DNA of 64,000 nucleotides from Oegoconia quadripuncta (lineage: Eukaryota; Arthropoda; Insecta; Lepidoptera; Autostichidae): contig OX438748.1 of NCBI GenBank assembly GCA_949316235.1, positions 26,166,575 to 26,230,574 of the forward strand, in the 5' to 3' direction. Of this stretch, positions 38,696 to 50,640 are shown in pieces. The translations under genes and the position numbers were made by a program. The first letter of the stretch is position 1, and every line of letters begins with the position of its first letter. The notes under the pieces were generated by a model. It ran no database searches. It saw nothing but the letters and a program-made list of their open reading frames with translations, and was not told the origin of the DNA.

Positions 38696-39540
38696 ACCAG
38701 TCGGTATAATTTCTCAATTGTCACACACATTTAGTCCCATAACGAGTCCCTTTCTGCCCTGATATTTTATGACTGTTAATAATTTGGATAATTTATTTTT
38801 GTAAATATTAACTGTTTGTTTGGGATGTTTGCAGTTTGGATTGAACGTAGGTCTACTTAAGTTATGATACACGAATGTATCGTTTCAAATTACGATGTGT
38901 TATGTTTATAAAATTTTAGAGACTTCAAATAGATTCCTGGTGAACTATATTCATAAATCTAAACTATATTCATAAAATAACGTAAAACAATTTAAAAATG
39001 CATTAAAGAAGTACTTTATAGATGGAACTATTACCCTGTACGTTAATCTGCCTCTCCAGGCTACATCAATCGATGACGTCATTCTAAATATGACAATGAG
39101 TCGCATTAATATATAGGAGTTCAAGCATTGACCCGAGTCCAGTAGGTTAACAGATTTTATTTCGATAGAGAGACACATGTCTACTTCCTTTCACACATTA
39201 TTTTATGTATCCCTAGATATTTAAGTTACGTTACATACCTTTTGTAATAATTAATAACGCGGCGGGTCAGTGAGCTCATTCGCACTACACAAACCTTTAC
39301 AGGTTTTTGTAGGCGTCTCATAGTGAAGATTGTTCAAATAAATAATAAAATTAAAAAATTAAAAAAGGGGGCGGATTAAGTATACTGGATGGCCATACAA
39401 ACTAACAACCAAATTTTTAGCAATGAGTAAACCGATTCTAATCAAACTTTCTAAATCTAAATATTTAGTAGAGAACATTTTCGAAAAAGAATATTAAAAC
39501 TCGGTTAGCGCGATTTTAAATTTACCATAGTAACAGAAAA
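38696..39540. other. Intergenic, nothing recognised
   Basis: No recognised repeat or gene. Confidence 0.4.
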
Positions 39541-39823
39541 TCTAACTAATAAATGCGAAAGTTTGGATGTTTGTTTATTTATTGCACAAATAGATTAACG
39601 GATTTGGATGAAATTTGACATATGCCAAATCAAGTATGTATGTTCTACCTATATAGGCAATAATATATGAAATTGGAGTTTTTTTCTTCGTTAATCATAT
39701 GTACCAATTCCTGCGATTTTCAAAGCTATATCCAAATTTGTTTTTTATTATTGTTTACCCTGGATAAACAACTTTCCGCGCTAAAGTTATTTCACGCAGG
39801 CGAAGCCGCGGGCGGACAGCTAG
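39541..39823 (+). mobile_element. Lep1/Helitron-like short form with inserted 110 bp
   Basis: CTAACTAATAAATGCGAAAG and GATTTGGATGAAATTTGACA are at the start; CGCGGGCGGACAGCTAGT is the end. The segment 39670-39750 inside is also found alone at 40483-40563. Confidence 0.65.
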
Positions 39824-39837
39824 TATATAATATACAA

Positions 39838-39950
39838 TCATCATCCTCAGTCCGTAAACATCCCACTGCCGGGATATAGACCTTCCCTCATATTGAGGGA
39901 GTATGGCCCATAGTCCGCCACGCTGGCCCAATGCGGGCAATATAGTCCGT
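39838..39950 (-). repeat. SINE-4, 3' part, minus strand
   Basis: ATCATCATCC, CCGTAAACATCCCACTGCCG and CATAGTCCGCCACGCTGGCC are the inverse of the family end. Confidence 0.7.
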
Positions 39951-41099
39951 ATTGGGGACAATATGCAATATATTCTTTTAAATTCGATATTTTGAAAATA
40001 TTTTCTAATAACTTTTTTGATCTATGTATAAGGTATACGTATAAGGTTTCAATAGAATCGGTATACATTTCGGAAAATTTGGACATAAAACTTTGTTTGG
40101 AAAGCCATGTGGGATAAACCCTCTTAACACTCGTAGTGCAATCGCATTTGCTAATCGTTCGATTTATCTTTTGAGATACGACTCCTTGAAAATATCATCA
40201 AGAATTATCGAGTTGAAATAGGATGGGGTGTAGGTACTTTTAATTTGCTATTTTTTGTTTATTGTTGATTGACTGTGGAATTGGAGCACTTTCTTTGAAC
40301 TTACAACATACATAATGTAGCTTCATAAAAATTATAACTATTGGTAATTGAAACGACATTAATAACATAAATATCCTCCATATTGCCAAGCCTGACAAGG
40401 TACATGTGTATGTTAGTACTTGCCTACGTATTGTAACTATGACATGTGTAATGCAATAAATATTGGGTCTTTACCCATAGGTAAATTGGAGTTTTTTTTC
40501 TTTGTTAATCATATGTTCCAATTCCTGCGATTTTCAAAGCTATATCCAAATTTGTTTTTTATTTGGAAAATTGAATATTATTTCAAGGTTCCACGTGAAA
40601 TACTTTTTAATTTCTGGGCTAAATCACATTATAAAAAAAATTTTTTTTTTTTTTTGCTTCCCATAATCATTTATTAGATTCGCTGAAACTTTTATAAAGC
40701 GGTTACTTTTAAAAATTTACGCTGCCTATACTTAACTTAATGTTATCCGATAATATACACATAGTTTAGCTAAATTTGGATTGGCCGTTCCCAAAAAAAA
40801 AATCAAAAATGTTTGTATGAAGAAAATAGTCATAATGAAATTCTTCATACAAAACGCCAATTTCATAGGTAAGGACCTAATATATGAATTATATATGAAT
40901 TAAGAGATGTTAGAACAACGAATTAATCTTTATAAACGTGATCCAATGAAAAATGAGGAGAAATGGGACCACGCGTTAAGAAGACTTGGATCTGAGTGAC
41001 GGGCGGACATTACAAGGTCACGTCAAGACTAAATATAAGAAATGGAGTAACGAAATTGTACCTACATCCCAATCCCAACTAGTATTAAATCAATATAAA
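39951..41099. other. Intergenic with an 80-bp repeat
   Basis: Bases 40483-40563 match 39670-39750 (TTAATCATATGTTCCAATTC, TTTTCAAAGCTATATCCAAA). A short inverted pair (TTTGTATGAAGAA and TTCTTCATACAAA) lies at about 40811-40855. Nothing else is recognised. Confidence 0.4.
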
Positions 41100-41475
41100 C
41101 TTTTTTCATAGGATAAAATCACTGGAAAACGTCACTATTAATAGTAATATTACATTTAAATTTACTGCTCATTCACAAAGCTGACTCCCCAGAGAAGAAC
41201 GAGCAAGAAACTCTAGGGTTGCTCTTTTAAACAGATTATGGGTTACAATTCGTGATTTGATAATTATATGAATAATAAGACAGCTATGTGTCCATGCTTG
41301 CTTATCATTCAAATAGTGATTTCATAATAGCCTGTTGCTAATAATTTCTGTTTTATGATTGTTTTAAATTTATTTAAAGGAAAATTTTGAATGTCTACTG
41401 GAACCTTATTATAAAAGCGTATACATTGCCCTTTGAAGGATTTACTAACTTTGTGAAGTCGGCTAACATAAACAG
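41100..41475 (-). repeat. LINE 3' UTR, minus strand
   Basis: Inverse of 24890-25235: GGATAAAATCACTGGAAAAC, GAGAAGAACGAGCAAGAAAC and CTAGGGTTGCTCTTTTAAAC. It extends further upstream than that copy. Confidence 0.6.
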
Positions 41476-41524
41476 ATAACTGGTTCTTATTCCTTGTATT
41501 AATAAGGTTATTTGTTACCTTTGT

Positions 41525-41807
41525 TACCTTTCCACGCTTAAACTGCTAGACAGATTTAGTTTAAATTTGGTTGGAGATTATAGATAATAGACCTGGATTA
41601 ACATATAGGCTACTTTTTACCCGGTTCCTGTATAGGTTAACAGATTCCTTTTTTTATATATAACGGGTTCGTACTGACCTGATGTTAAATGAGGATGAGG
41701 TCGAAGGTGGAAGCGTACTAACTCGGAAACCCCAACACATTTGGGAGACTGGCGATCTTATCTCTGACAACTGGAACACATCAATGCTATTAACATTGCT
41801 GTTTGAA
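41525..41807. repeat. Lep1-like fragment (plus) then SINE-3 fragment (minus)
   Basis: Bases 41525-41650 have TTACCTTTCCACGCTTAAAC and GACCTGGATTAACATATAGG. Bases 41660-41807 are the minus-strand 3' half of SINE-3 (TGATGTTAAATGAGGATGAG, CAATGCTATTAACATTGCTG). Confidence 0.65.
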
Positions 41808-41984
41808 CAAAAAATTAACATATTCAATTTACTGTCTAAATATCATGCTTTACAATACATACTACATATAATGTTTAATAATTTAATCAGGTCATAGAAA
41901 GTAGATAACCTAATAATATGCCAAGCAAAACAACATACACGGTTCACCATTCTAAATATACAGAAATGCACACGTGACAGAGGT

Positions 41985-42235
41985 TGAGCCCATCGCCATT
42001 AAAACGTGCAAATCTATTGATGTTCTTTGGTGGACAGCCTCCTTTCATTGGGAGAGGGTATGGGCCGTACCACCCCGTGGGTTCAGTGCGGATTGGTGGT
42101 GACCACATGACAGTCTGTGTTTTTAAGTCGCCCCCGTAGTTTTGGCTTAAAGAGTGCCTCCCGAAACACGGAACCGCTCGTATTAAAACGCGACTGGTGG
42201 CCACCTATCCAAGGACTGATCGTGCCAGTTTTTAG
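41985..42235 (-). repeat. 5S-rRNA-derived SINE, minus strand
   Basis: Read on the minus strand: GGCACGATCAGTCCTTGGAT, AGGTGGCCACCAGTCGCG (5S box C region), then CCGTGTTTCGGGAGGCACTC, AACACAGACTGTCATGTGGT and the body end CCAAAGAACATCAATAGATT. This copy keeps the 5S intermediate element and box C better than the one at 32446. Confidence 0.65.
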
Positions 42236-42569
42236 TGGAAACTCACCCACGTTAAGAGATGGGTTGGTTCTATTTGTTTTGCGTGCCGAAAATTAGAGCT
42301 TACCTTTTGTTTTTAAGGTTCATACTACGAAAACCTACTTTAAGAACACGACAGGTTTTGATAATAATGATGAGATATACGAATCTCATTCTCATCTCAT
42401 TCTCATTTAAACTCTCACACTCTCATTTCTCTCTCACTCTCATTTAAATTATACGTAATTTAAACAGATATAACAGAGTTGAATATTACTGTATGGCAAC
42501 ACACAAAAACCTCTCTTCACATATACAAGGTTATTGTAATCTTGAAATTAATTTGGTCAGAAGCACGTA
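42236..42569. other. Intergenic with CTCATT-type simple repeat
   Basis: A degenerate (TCTCAT)n run is at 42385-42445. Nothing else is recognised. Confidence 0.45.
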
Positions 42570-42829
42570 TAAATAAATAAATAATAAATAAATATCCTTA
42601 GACATACACACAGCGCCATCTAGTTCCACAGTAAGCAACTATATGCTTGTGATGTGGATACCAGATGGTTGATATACTACATAAATACATTTTTTTTTGA
42701 ATTATTTTAAATGAAAACATCCATAACTCGGGTACACATGTCCGTATTCATCACACAAACATATGCCCCTAGCGGGATTCGAACCCGCAACCTTTTAGTA
42801 TAGTGGCCAGAGTTGCTAATTACTACACC
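42570..42829 (-). repeat. SINE-1, near full length, minus strand
   Basis: All blocks from CACAGCGCCATCTAGTTCCA to GCTAATTACTACACCAA. The last few bases of the tRNA head are lost. Confidence 0.86.
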
Positions 42830-43407
42830 AATATAACGTATAGAATCGATTCCTGCAATAAAAATATGGGATTATATTTTTTCCATATTTTTTGTCTAAT
42901 TACAATAATAAATAGATACACTTTATTGATAAACAGAAAGGAAATTCAGTTACAGAAAGTGGTAAGAGTAGAATAGATTTCATATACTTACATACACATA
43001 CTTACATAGATTGATAGACAAATATAATTAAGGAATGATAAATACCCCACAAACGGAAACATTACTTGAACTCGCAATAATCCTTTATTTTATTTTATTT
43101 TTTATAGTCACATTGATTACGAAATATGTGTATAATCTAATCGGGGTGGCTTTTTGATATACAAAATATAACCTAGTCTCGACGCAATTCTAAAACCATA
43201 GTCACAGAATTAATCCATAGTCCACCTTTCCCTTGGCCGTAGTCGGCCATCGCGTCGTGTATTCGAGTTAGTCCCGGCTCATAAACAGTGTAGTTTATAT
43301 ACTTTAATGTTTTCATGGCCCACTGACACTGCTTAATGCTCCCTAGGATATCCTCATGTTAAAATACATAGCGTCATCTCAAACAAATTGGTAAGTGTAG
43401 TACCCCT
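42830..43407. other. Intergenic, nothing firm
   Basis: Bases 42890-42960 (ATAAATAGATACACTTTATT ...) could be a minus-strand LINE tail. The rest is unassigned. Confidence 0.3.
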
Positions 43408-43790
43408 TTTTACCCGACTACGGCGAAGGCAAAAGGAGGTAATGTATTCAAGGCTGTATGAATGTTACCACCTACCTAAAGTTCAGCTGATATGGACAAT
43501 TGAGGTGATATTCGTACTGCTCCCGGGAATGACGTCATGTTAACTCCAATATGGCTTACGCTAGCAGCCATTTTGTCATACTTGACAATAAATAGATAGA
43601 AAGAAAGTTATTTATTTTGATAACATTAATAGTAAAAGTTAGTACAAATGATGGTAACTAAACACAGAAACATTGGTTATCAAAAAAGGTTACCCTCAGC
43701 AGGCCACAGTAGCGGTCACTCTTGCAGCGCTGATCTTCCGTGGCATCTGCAGTGTGTGAAACCGCAGCTAAGCAATGCCGCAAATACCTA
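43408..43790. repeat. Family B fragment and LINE-type tail
   Basis: Bases 43408-43560 begin CCCGACTACGGCGAAGGCAA and GGAGGTAATGTATTCAAGG, a family B start. Bases 43605-43790 look like a minus-strand LINE 3' UTR (TTATTTATTTTGATAAC, then a GC-rich block). Confidence 0.4.
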
Positions 43791-43944
43791 TATATACATA
43801 TATATATAAAATAGAAATAATAAATAGTTGGTAGTAAGCTTAAAACTATAAGACCATAATAAAATTTTTGTTAAAATAAAATTATTGCACACAGTTTCAT
43901 ATATCAGAACGACTGTTTAAAGCGGAGTTCTTTGTAAAGTGTGG

Positions 43945-44182
43945 TAGTAGTGGTAGGGCATTTTAAATTTCCACCTGGCTAGCTACCACCATCTTATCTA
44001 AATCTGCCGCCAAACAGCAATGTTAATAGCATTGTTGTGTTCCGGTTGTCAGAGATAAGATAGCCAGTCCCCCAAATGTGTTGGGGTTTCCGGGTCAGTA
44101 CGCTTTCACCCTCCACCTCATCTTCACTTAACATCAGGTGTGATTGAGGTCAAGTACGAACCCGTCGTGCATAAAAAAAAAA
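43945..44182 (+). repeat. SINE-3, headless, plus strand
   Basis: GTGGTAGGGCATTTTAAATT to the tail GTACGAACCCGTCGTGCATA plus A-run. Confidence 0.82.
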
Positions 44183-45074
44183 TTAACAAATATGTCTTTA
44201 TGTTGGTTTTTAAGGAGAATATTGATTTATCCAATAAAATACATCCAACACCCCATCAAGATGGGGATCAAATGATAGTAGGTCTTTACGAGAGAAATTA
44301 AAAACGGGTGAAAATTAAAAATGTTCAATAATTATACTTAGATTGTATTTCATAAAATGTGTGTCGGCGAAGTTAGAGCGCCGCTCTGGGGTCGCTCAGG
44401 TAAGGTACTAGCCGTGGGAGGATCAAACGGGGAGTGAGCGCAGGAAAAACACACCAAAGATTGTTGAAAATGGCTTCTTATGTTTCGTGTTCTACGTTCA
44501 CATACACATCACATACTTTTCACAATTTCACGTCACTGTTGAACCGACCGCATAGTTCGACGTTGTGCTCGCTACTTCGATCTACGTTCGCGGGTACCAT
44601 CCTTTTATCCCTATCCGTCGGGCTCTGATCGGTCATCCAATAAAATGGCCGGAATTAATTAATTTTATCCAATCAGAACCCGCGGCGAATTAAATTCAGG
44701 TACCCATTTATTTTAAATTTTTATTAAAAAAGCGCCTCTAGTGGCTAAAAATGTTACTTGCGGTCGGCTCGACATTGCTTCTAAATAATTGTAAGACAGA
44801 CATGGTTGACCATTTTGCTCCTCAACAATGTGTATTCTATTAAAATCCATTAAGATCCGGCTGTTTAAACCTTTAGTGGTATCAGTAACGGTGAAACTAA
44901 AAGACAATTATGAAGGGTGTTAGCATTTCCGTCTTCCCACACACATTAGTGGACATAAACGAGGCAATAGAATTGTTATTGTCATACGAAATAAATACCT
45001 TCTGAATGTGGGGATTTGGAATTTCTCTAACTGAATGATAATAATCATCAACATCATATCAGACACGAAGTAAC
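44183..45074. other. Intergenic, possible unrecognised element
   Basis: Bases 44360-44660 are GC-richer (AGAGCGCCGCTCTGGGGTCG ...), and contain two CCAAT-like ATCCAATAAAATGG / ATCCAATCAGAACC words. I cannot assign it. Confidence 0.3.
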
Positions 45075-45352
45075 CGTGTCCGTGGCTCAATGTAAACAAC
45101 ATTGGGTTTACGATTCGGAGGTCGCGGGTTCGATCCCCAGCTCCGCTCGGAGCCATGTCTGCCTGGCTAGCTACCACCATCTTATCTAAATCTGCCGCCA
45201 AGCAGCAGTGTGTTCCGGTTGTCAGAGATAAGATAGCCGTACCCCAAATGTGTTGGGGTTTCCATGTCAGTACGCTTCCACCTTCGACCTCATTTTCACT
45301 TAACATAATGTGTAATTGAGGTCAAGTATGAACCCGTCGTGCATAATAAAAA
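45075..45352 (+). repeat. SINE-3 with internal deletions, plus strand
   Basis: The head CCGTGGCTCAATGTAAACAA and GTCGCGGGTTCGATCCCCAG is intact. The body lacks about 40 bp after the head and 20 bp in the CAGCAATGTTAATAGC part. Confidence 0.8.
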
Positions 45353-45414
45353 AGAAGTCAATTGCTAAATATACGCTTCCTCATAAATTGTGGTTGTCCT
45401 CATCTAGCGATTTC

Positions 45415-45660
45415 CCGTGACCTTGATTACGTGTACGAGTACCTTACCTTGTGGTTGTGAGTGGACGTTTTACGCTTTGTCGGTGCATGGACTCCACTCG
45501 AGAACTTTAATGCCCAATCGGCCATCAGTTCTTCGAGCCATGTGCCCTGTCCACTGCCATTTCAACTCACTAATCGTTCAACTTCATTCGTCTACGGATT
45601 TCTTCATTCCTTGTTCGATCACGTAGTGAAACACCGAGTATGAACTGTATTATGGCAAGG
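45415..45660 (-). pseudogene. RTE-type LINE ORF2 C-terminal fragment, minus strand
   Basis: Read on the minus strand: KWQW-TGH-MARRTDGR and VLEWSP appear in one frame (blocks TGGCAGTGGACAGGGCACAT and GCTCGAAGAACTGATGGCCG). The same C-terminal phrase occurs on the plus strand at 55800-55920. The zinc or catalytic parts are absent. Confidence 0.6.
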
Positions 45661-45670
45661 TAATATTTAA

Positions 45671-46690
45671 CCCTTAATCACTTCCGCGGGGTTCATTTGG
45701 ACCCCATGTAACGGTGTCGTTCTTTTGAGCTGAGACTCATTTGTGGGTTTGGGTTATTAGAGTTCAAATTCGAAATTTTAAAGTAACTGACTGACTGATG
45801 AACTGACGGATCTTTTTTGGCACATTGTTTTCCAGTCTCAACTCAGTATACTGTTATTTTTAATAATTTCCTTTCTACATATCAATAGTTAATTTTTAGT
45901 TTAACTATTGATATATAATAAGTTGGTGTGGTAATCCGTGTTCTATTTTGAGCCTGGTCTGAGATGTCCCGCCGCTTCTGTACAATTCTCCTTATGACTC
46001 GACCCAGCTGGGCATAGGTGAGCTGGCAAGGTCACATTTGGCACCCGAACAGGGACAGTTCAGGCCAGGCTCAAAATAGAACACGGATTACCACACCAAC
46101 TTATTTATTGCATGCAGATTCAAAGTTGTGTCATTCCTCGAATTTTGCAACTATCTTCTCCGCGCGTCTAGTAGCTTCCTAAAATGCTCATTAATTCACA
46201 ATTCACTTGCATACCATGATTGTTGAGTCTGGATAGTGCGTCTGGGTTTCAACGAACCCCGCGCGAGCACTTCCGTGACTTTTATGGGTGTACAGCTTTT
46301 GTTGAACCACTGCAAAAACATATATGAAGCGAAGTATGGAAATTGTGAGACCCGGATCTTCTACAACACCCCCATCCATCAATTTCCAAAGGCAAATGGA
46401 TCTTTTGTCCAAGCTCTAACGACATGAAATTGCCCTAAAGTATTGACCATTTGACTATGCTATGTGCTGATTATCTACAAAATTATAGCTTCTAAATAGT
46501 AATGTGTGACATTAACCAATGAATCATTTTAAATCCGATAGACCCTAAGTGTTTATGTTTTGTTGCTTTTCGATATTCCAAAATAAAAAACTCTAAATTT
46601 CTATAAGTCGCTTCACTTTGATTTTGAAAATGGGGTCCGTAAGAAACCCACGCGACCATATGAAAGTTTGTAGACTCTAGCAATTAAGGG
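45671..46690. mobile_element. piggyBac-like non-autonomous element (1,020 bp), TTAA target
   Basis: TTAA (45667-45670) is followed by CCCTTAATCACTTCCGCGGG; the other end is GCAATTAAGGG followed by TTAA (46691-46694). Subterminal similarity continues: GGGGTTCATTTGGACCCCAT on the left matches the inverse of ATGGGGTCCGTAAGAAACCC on the right. There is no transposase. The inside includes a separate inverted-repeat unit at 45918-46104. Confidence 0.65.
45918..46104. repeat. 45-bp inverted repeat with LTR-like and PBS-like signals
   Basis: The arms 45918-45962 and 46060-46104 pair with one mismatch. Between them, TGTGGTAATCC (45927) to GGTCACA (46036) has the TG...CA form of a small LTR. It is followed two bases later by TGGCACCCGAACAGGGAC (46039-46056), which resembles a lysine-tRNA primer-binding site. 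It could be a miniature LTR retrotransposon remnant or a foldback unit. Confidence 0.45.
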
Positions 46691-46694
46691 TTAA

Positions 46695-47128
46695 TATTAC
46701 ATAGTACTACACCGTAATTGACGATACTGCCAAATTGTAACCCTAAACTGCAAGAATAAAAAAAATACCGCCAGTTGAAGAACAATCGAATGCCAGCAAT
46801 AGGGAGACGAGAAATTTATTTTCACCGCCATATTTCACTGGAACGGGCGCACACGTTTGGCTTATCGTCGGGTCTCTTCCTAACCTCTCATAACTTATGG
46901 AGAGGGAGGGCGAAATCTTTTTTTAAATGCGAAACTCTTTTTTTGTAAATCCGTAAAGCCAGTTCCATAATGTCGCGTACTGTTGCGCGTGAAAATTTTA
47001 AGCTGTTAGGTACGAAAATACTAATACTCCACCGACCAGAGCATAGCTTTTAAATAGAAGAAGTCAGTCCTTAGATGGATGACGAATTACTTTCTAATAG
47101 TAATCTATCCGTGCTTCGAAGAGCACGT
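46695..47128. other. Intergenic, nothing recognised
   Basis: No feature seen. Confidence 0.4.
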
Positions 47129-47404
47129 TAAATAAATAATAAATAAATATCCTTAGACATACACACAGCGCCATCTAGTTCCATAGTAAGCAACTATAGG
47201 CTTGTGTTGTGGATACCAGATGGTTGATATACTACATAAATATTTTTTTTTATAAATAAATACTTATTATAAATGAAAACATCCATAACTGGGGTACACA
47301 TGTCCGTATTCATCACACAAACAATATGCCCCTAGCGGGATTCGAACCCGCTACCTTTTGGTATAGTGGTCAGAGTTGCTAATCACTACACCAAACAGGT
47401 CGTC
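47129..47404 (-). repeat. SINE-1, full length, minus strand
   Basis: ACACACAGCGCCATCTAGTT to CACTACACCAAACAGGTCGT with the B-box GCGGGATTCGAACCCGC on plus. Confidence 0.88.
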
Positions 47405-48382
47405 AATAGTCAATTAAATAGTCGGTCCTTGTTCAAGACTGTCTCTGATACCATATTCTTTGGTCGGATTTGTGTAGCGGTCAAAATAGGAATATTAAAA
47501 TTACTCTCATGATGAAAGAAGTGATCGAGGTGAAGCCACACACGTACACACACAACCCACACCACACACACACACACGAGATAATTGTCAACATGAAAAG
47601 TGTACTTTTTCATACCCAAGGCTGTGGTATAACGGCACTGAGGAACGCTGACCACCATAACTCAGATTATATCTATTTTGGAGGTCAGAAGATTCACATT
47701 GTGTAAACACTCATGAATTTTAAAAAATCTATAATATATTACTTTAAGTATTTGATGCCACGTCATAGTTACTTGCCCAATGATAAAGACTTCGGTGATG
47801 TTATGAGAGAACCTTGAAGTACAAAGGATTTATACGCCTGACGACTATATTCGAATTAAGGCTTGCTGGATTTTGACTAGTCAACTTCACACCGGTGAAA
47901 GAGATCAGATTCTTAATTTGTTAGAACAAAATAAACAAAAGAATTGTATACAATATCCGGAATTATCACAAATAATGTACCTATAAAGATACTAGTATGA
48001 CGACAAACCCATGATATTCGTACCTCGGCTTATTGAACAAATGTGACCATAGCTTTACAAAGGGACCAAATGACAACGTAGAAAGTTTCGGGTTTGACTT
48101 CCTGGAAATGCGATTGTGAACGACGAGGTTGAGATGTTATAAGTCAGTGAAAACATGAAATTGTAAGACATGTGTAATTTTGTGGTATCACTTAGTAAGT
48201 TAATGACAAAATGTTTAAAATTCGATTGATACAATTCAGGCAAAGTGTTTCTATGATGTTAAGGAATATTTAAATTAAAAGAATGCTATGTAAAGTGTCA
48301 CAAATCATATTTTGCACATCTGCATGCAGATTGAATACATGATTCTTAAATTTCTTATCAGGCCTTATAAACTGTAACTCAC
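47405..48382. other. Intergenic with (CA)n
   Basis: A broken CA repeat is at 47542-47580. Nothing else is recognised. Confidence 0.4.
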
Positions 48383-48850
48383 TTAACTCAAAGAACTTAT
48401 GGCCGGTGGGGCATTATGATGATGATGCTCCGACTTATTTCGGCCATGGCGACCATTTCGACTCCTAATCGGTTTGACGCTCGAAGATGGCTAAGATAGC
48501 CGATCTTTGCGGTGAAATCCCGTGCACAATGTGTACCTTGCACGTAGTGATAATGAATGGCAGCGGGCAGATGGGTTTAGCGTCGAGGTGAGCTTTACTC
48601 TGCTCCTCGAAATCGCTTACTCTCCTATGCACTACCCAGCGCCATTCAGGATGTTGTGCTGCCAAACCTTCCCATCGAGATGGCTCAATGTTGCATCTTT
48701 TCATATTGTGCTTCTGAACATCCTTATATCTGAGAAGTTGACCACCATGCTTTTGCTTGCCCTCCTCTAGTTCAGAATAGAAGATACGTTTCGCCACTCT
48801 CTCATCTGCGTGATACGTGACCACACCACAGAAGCTGCCGACGCATTAAG
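48383..48850 (-). pseudogene. LINE ORF2 C-terminus, minus strand
   Basis: The minus-strand frame contains HGGQLLRYKDVQKHNMKRCN, EPSRWEGLAAQHPEWR and VSDFEEQSKAHLDAK. This is a conserved C-terminal region of one insect LINE lineage, normally followed by a C2H2 zinc finger. The finger is broken by frameshifts (FTAKIG-like and SHLRA-like scraps) before the HHHHN tail at 48410-48425. Confidence 0.65.
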
Positions 48851-48954
48851 TAGGCCTCAATGCTACTGGGTATTATAGTTCTGATGTGAAGACCACGCAC
48901 CGGCAAAGGCAACATTGGTCTTCTTTGACATTTCTTTTCGTTATGTACCTAAAC

Positions 48955-49160
48955 AGTACAATACTTCGGACTTCCGGCAGCGGTGTTCCCGAACGAGTAC
49001 GACATTAGAACCTTCAAGAAACGAGCCTACACCTTCCTCAAAGGCCGGCAACGCATCTGTGACACTTTTGGTGTTGCGGGTGTCCATGGGCGGCGGTGAT
49101 TACTTTCCATCAGGTGACCCGCATGCTCGTTTGCCGCTCTCTCATATAAAAAAAAGAAAA
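48955..49160 (+). pseudogene. LINE-5 ORF2 C-terminus and tail
   Basis: [20 protein letters not shown], then [20 protein letters not shown], then a stop and the tail TCAGGTGACCCGCATGCTCG, TTTGCCGCTCTC and A-run. Copies lie at 63340-63563 and 61037-61139, both minus. Confidence 0.7.
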
Positions 49161-50404
49161 ATACAATACCAATAAAAATATGATTTATCCGAAACCGCTT
49201 AAAGTTTTTCCAAGATAGACTCGCAATTTTTACTCTCTCCGACTGACACTTCCTTCTAAATAGTCCAAATTAGGAAAAAAGTTAGTTTTTTAATTTTTTT
49301 GGGGACTTTTAGCCACCTTACTCGTGACTATGTCAGCCCCATCGTACCTTACCATAGGAAAAAGTTGACAAAATTGTTAGTTCAGTAGCATTCAGTCAGT
49401 GATCACGGTGATTTGATGAAAAATTACTTTTATAGATTGAATCACTGAACCCTATACAGGAGAGTTTTTACCCTTATGTGTGGGGGGTATCATGGGGGAG
49501 TAAAAAGATTTTTTTGCGCCCATACTGATTTCTTTTTCACTTCATGGAGATAGTGATAATGGCTCATGGGCGAACTAATTAGTCGCCATTGTATGAGTTA
49601 CCTACTCGCATTTCTGTCACACCTTGCGGTAAATATGGGTAGTAACTCTAAAAAGCCCTGACTAAATTAATTCTTGTCTTATATTTTATGTCACAAAGTT
49701 TTATAAATATTACCTACCCCATTTCCCGGGGTAGGCGACTGCTTGAGTGAGACTTTGCAAGTTTAACAATAGAACCACAGCGTTGCATTTGCCAAAATGC
49801 AAATACAGTGTGAAAAATTTTGTGCCCATGTTCAAAACTTGAGACTATTATTATTCCTATATTACCTTGAGAAAAAGGGAAAGAAATAGCTGATATTTTA
49901 TGTCTCTTCTTGTTGGAAAAACCGACTAGACTATCCAACCGATACAGGGATCCCTTGACATGCCTCCGAGAAAGCACTAACTACCGTCAAAATCATTTCT
50001 CATTCGAGTCAGAAATCTATTTAACAAATAATGAATACACATTTAACACAAAACCTTAAGCGATACAACAAATATTCACAACTAACTCCTTACCCCACCA
50101 TGCACAGCACACTCGTAGGTAGTGGCGAGCACAGCGAATGATAAACGAGAAAAAATACAAATACAAAATAATAATTTATTTTTACAGCATCCTTCGCAAC
50201 CTTTGTAGCTGTCTTGATAATGCATATCGATGAAAGCTTACAGCTACTGCAAAAGTCTGAAGCAAGTATTGAATTTTGATACATTGATACAGTCTGATAA
50301 CTTGTTCATCTTCTGACACTTGTAGGCTAATTTGTAAAGGTAGGCAGTGCCTTTCTGCATGTATAAAGAGCACGCCAATGCTCTTTGGGACCTCATCCCG
50401 GAGA
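49161..50404. other. Intergenic, nothing recognised
   Basis: Over 1.2 kb I find no recognised repeat. The small frames have no family resemblance. Confidence 0.4.
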
Positions 50405-50640
50405 GTTTATTTCTTTTTGCCCGACTGCTCAAGGAAGAAGGGTAATATTTTTCGAGTGTATGTACCAAACATATAATAATGTATGTATGTCCGTTCCTTT
50501 GGCGGATCCTGCAGCCTAAACGGCTTGACCGATTTCGAAGTGCATGGTGTCCTTAGATTCGTCTTGGTACCCGGAGTATCATATGATACATTTTATGGTA
50601 AAAAATACAAAATAGCTGTCGGTTTTTTTGTTTTCTAATA
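50405..50640 (+). repeat. Repeat family B
   Basis: TTTGCCCGACTGCTCAAGG, GGGTAATATTTTTCGAGTGT, GCAGCCTAAACGGCTTGACC, GTGTCCTTAGATTCGTCTTG and ATGATACATTTTATGG. Confidence 0.55.

Noticed and set aside
44434..44628. A 64-codon Ser/Thr-rich frame
   Set aside because: No motif, no promoter or splice context, and low-complexity composition.
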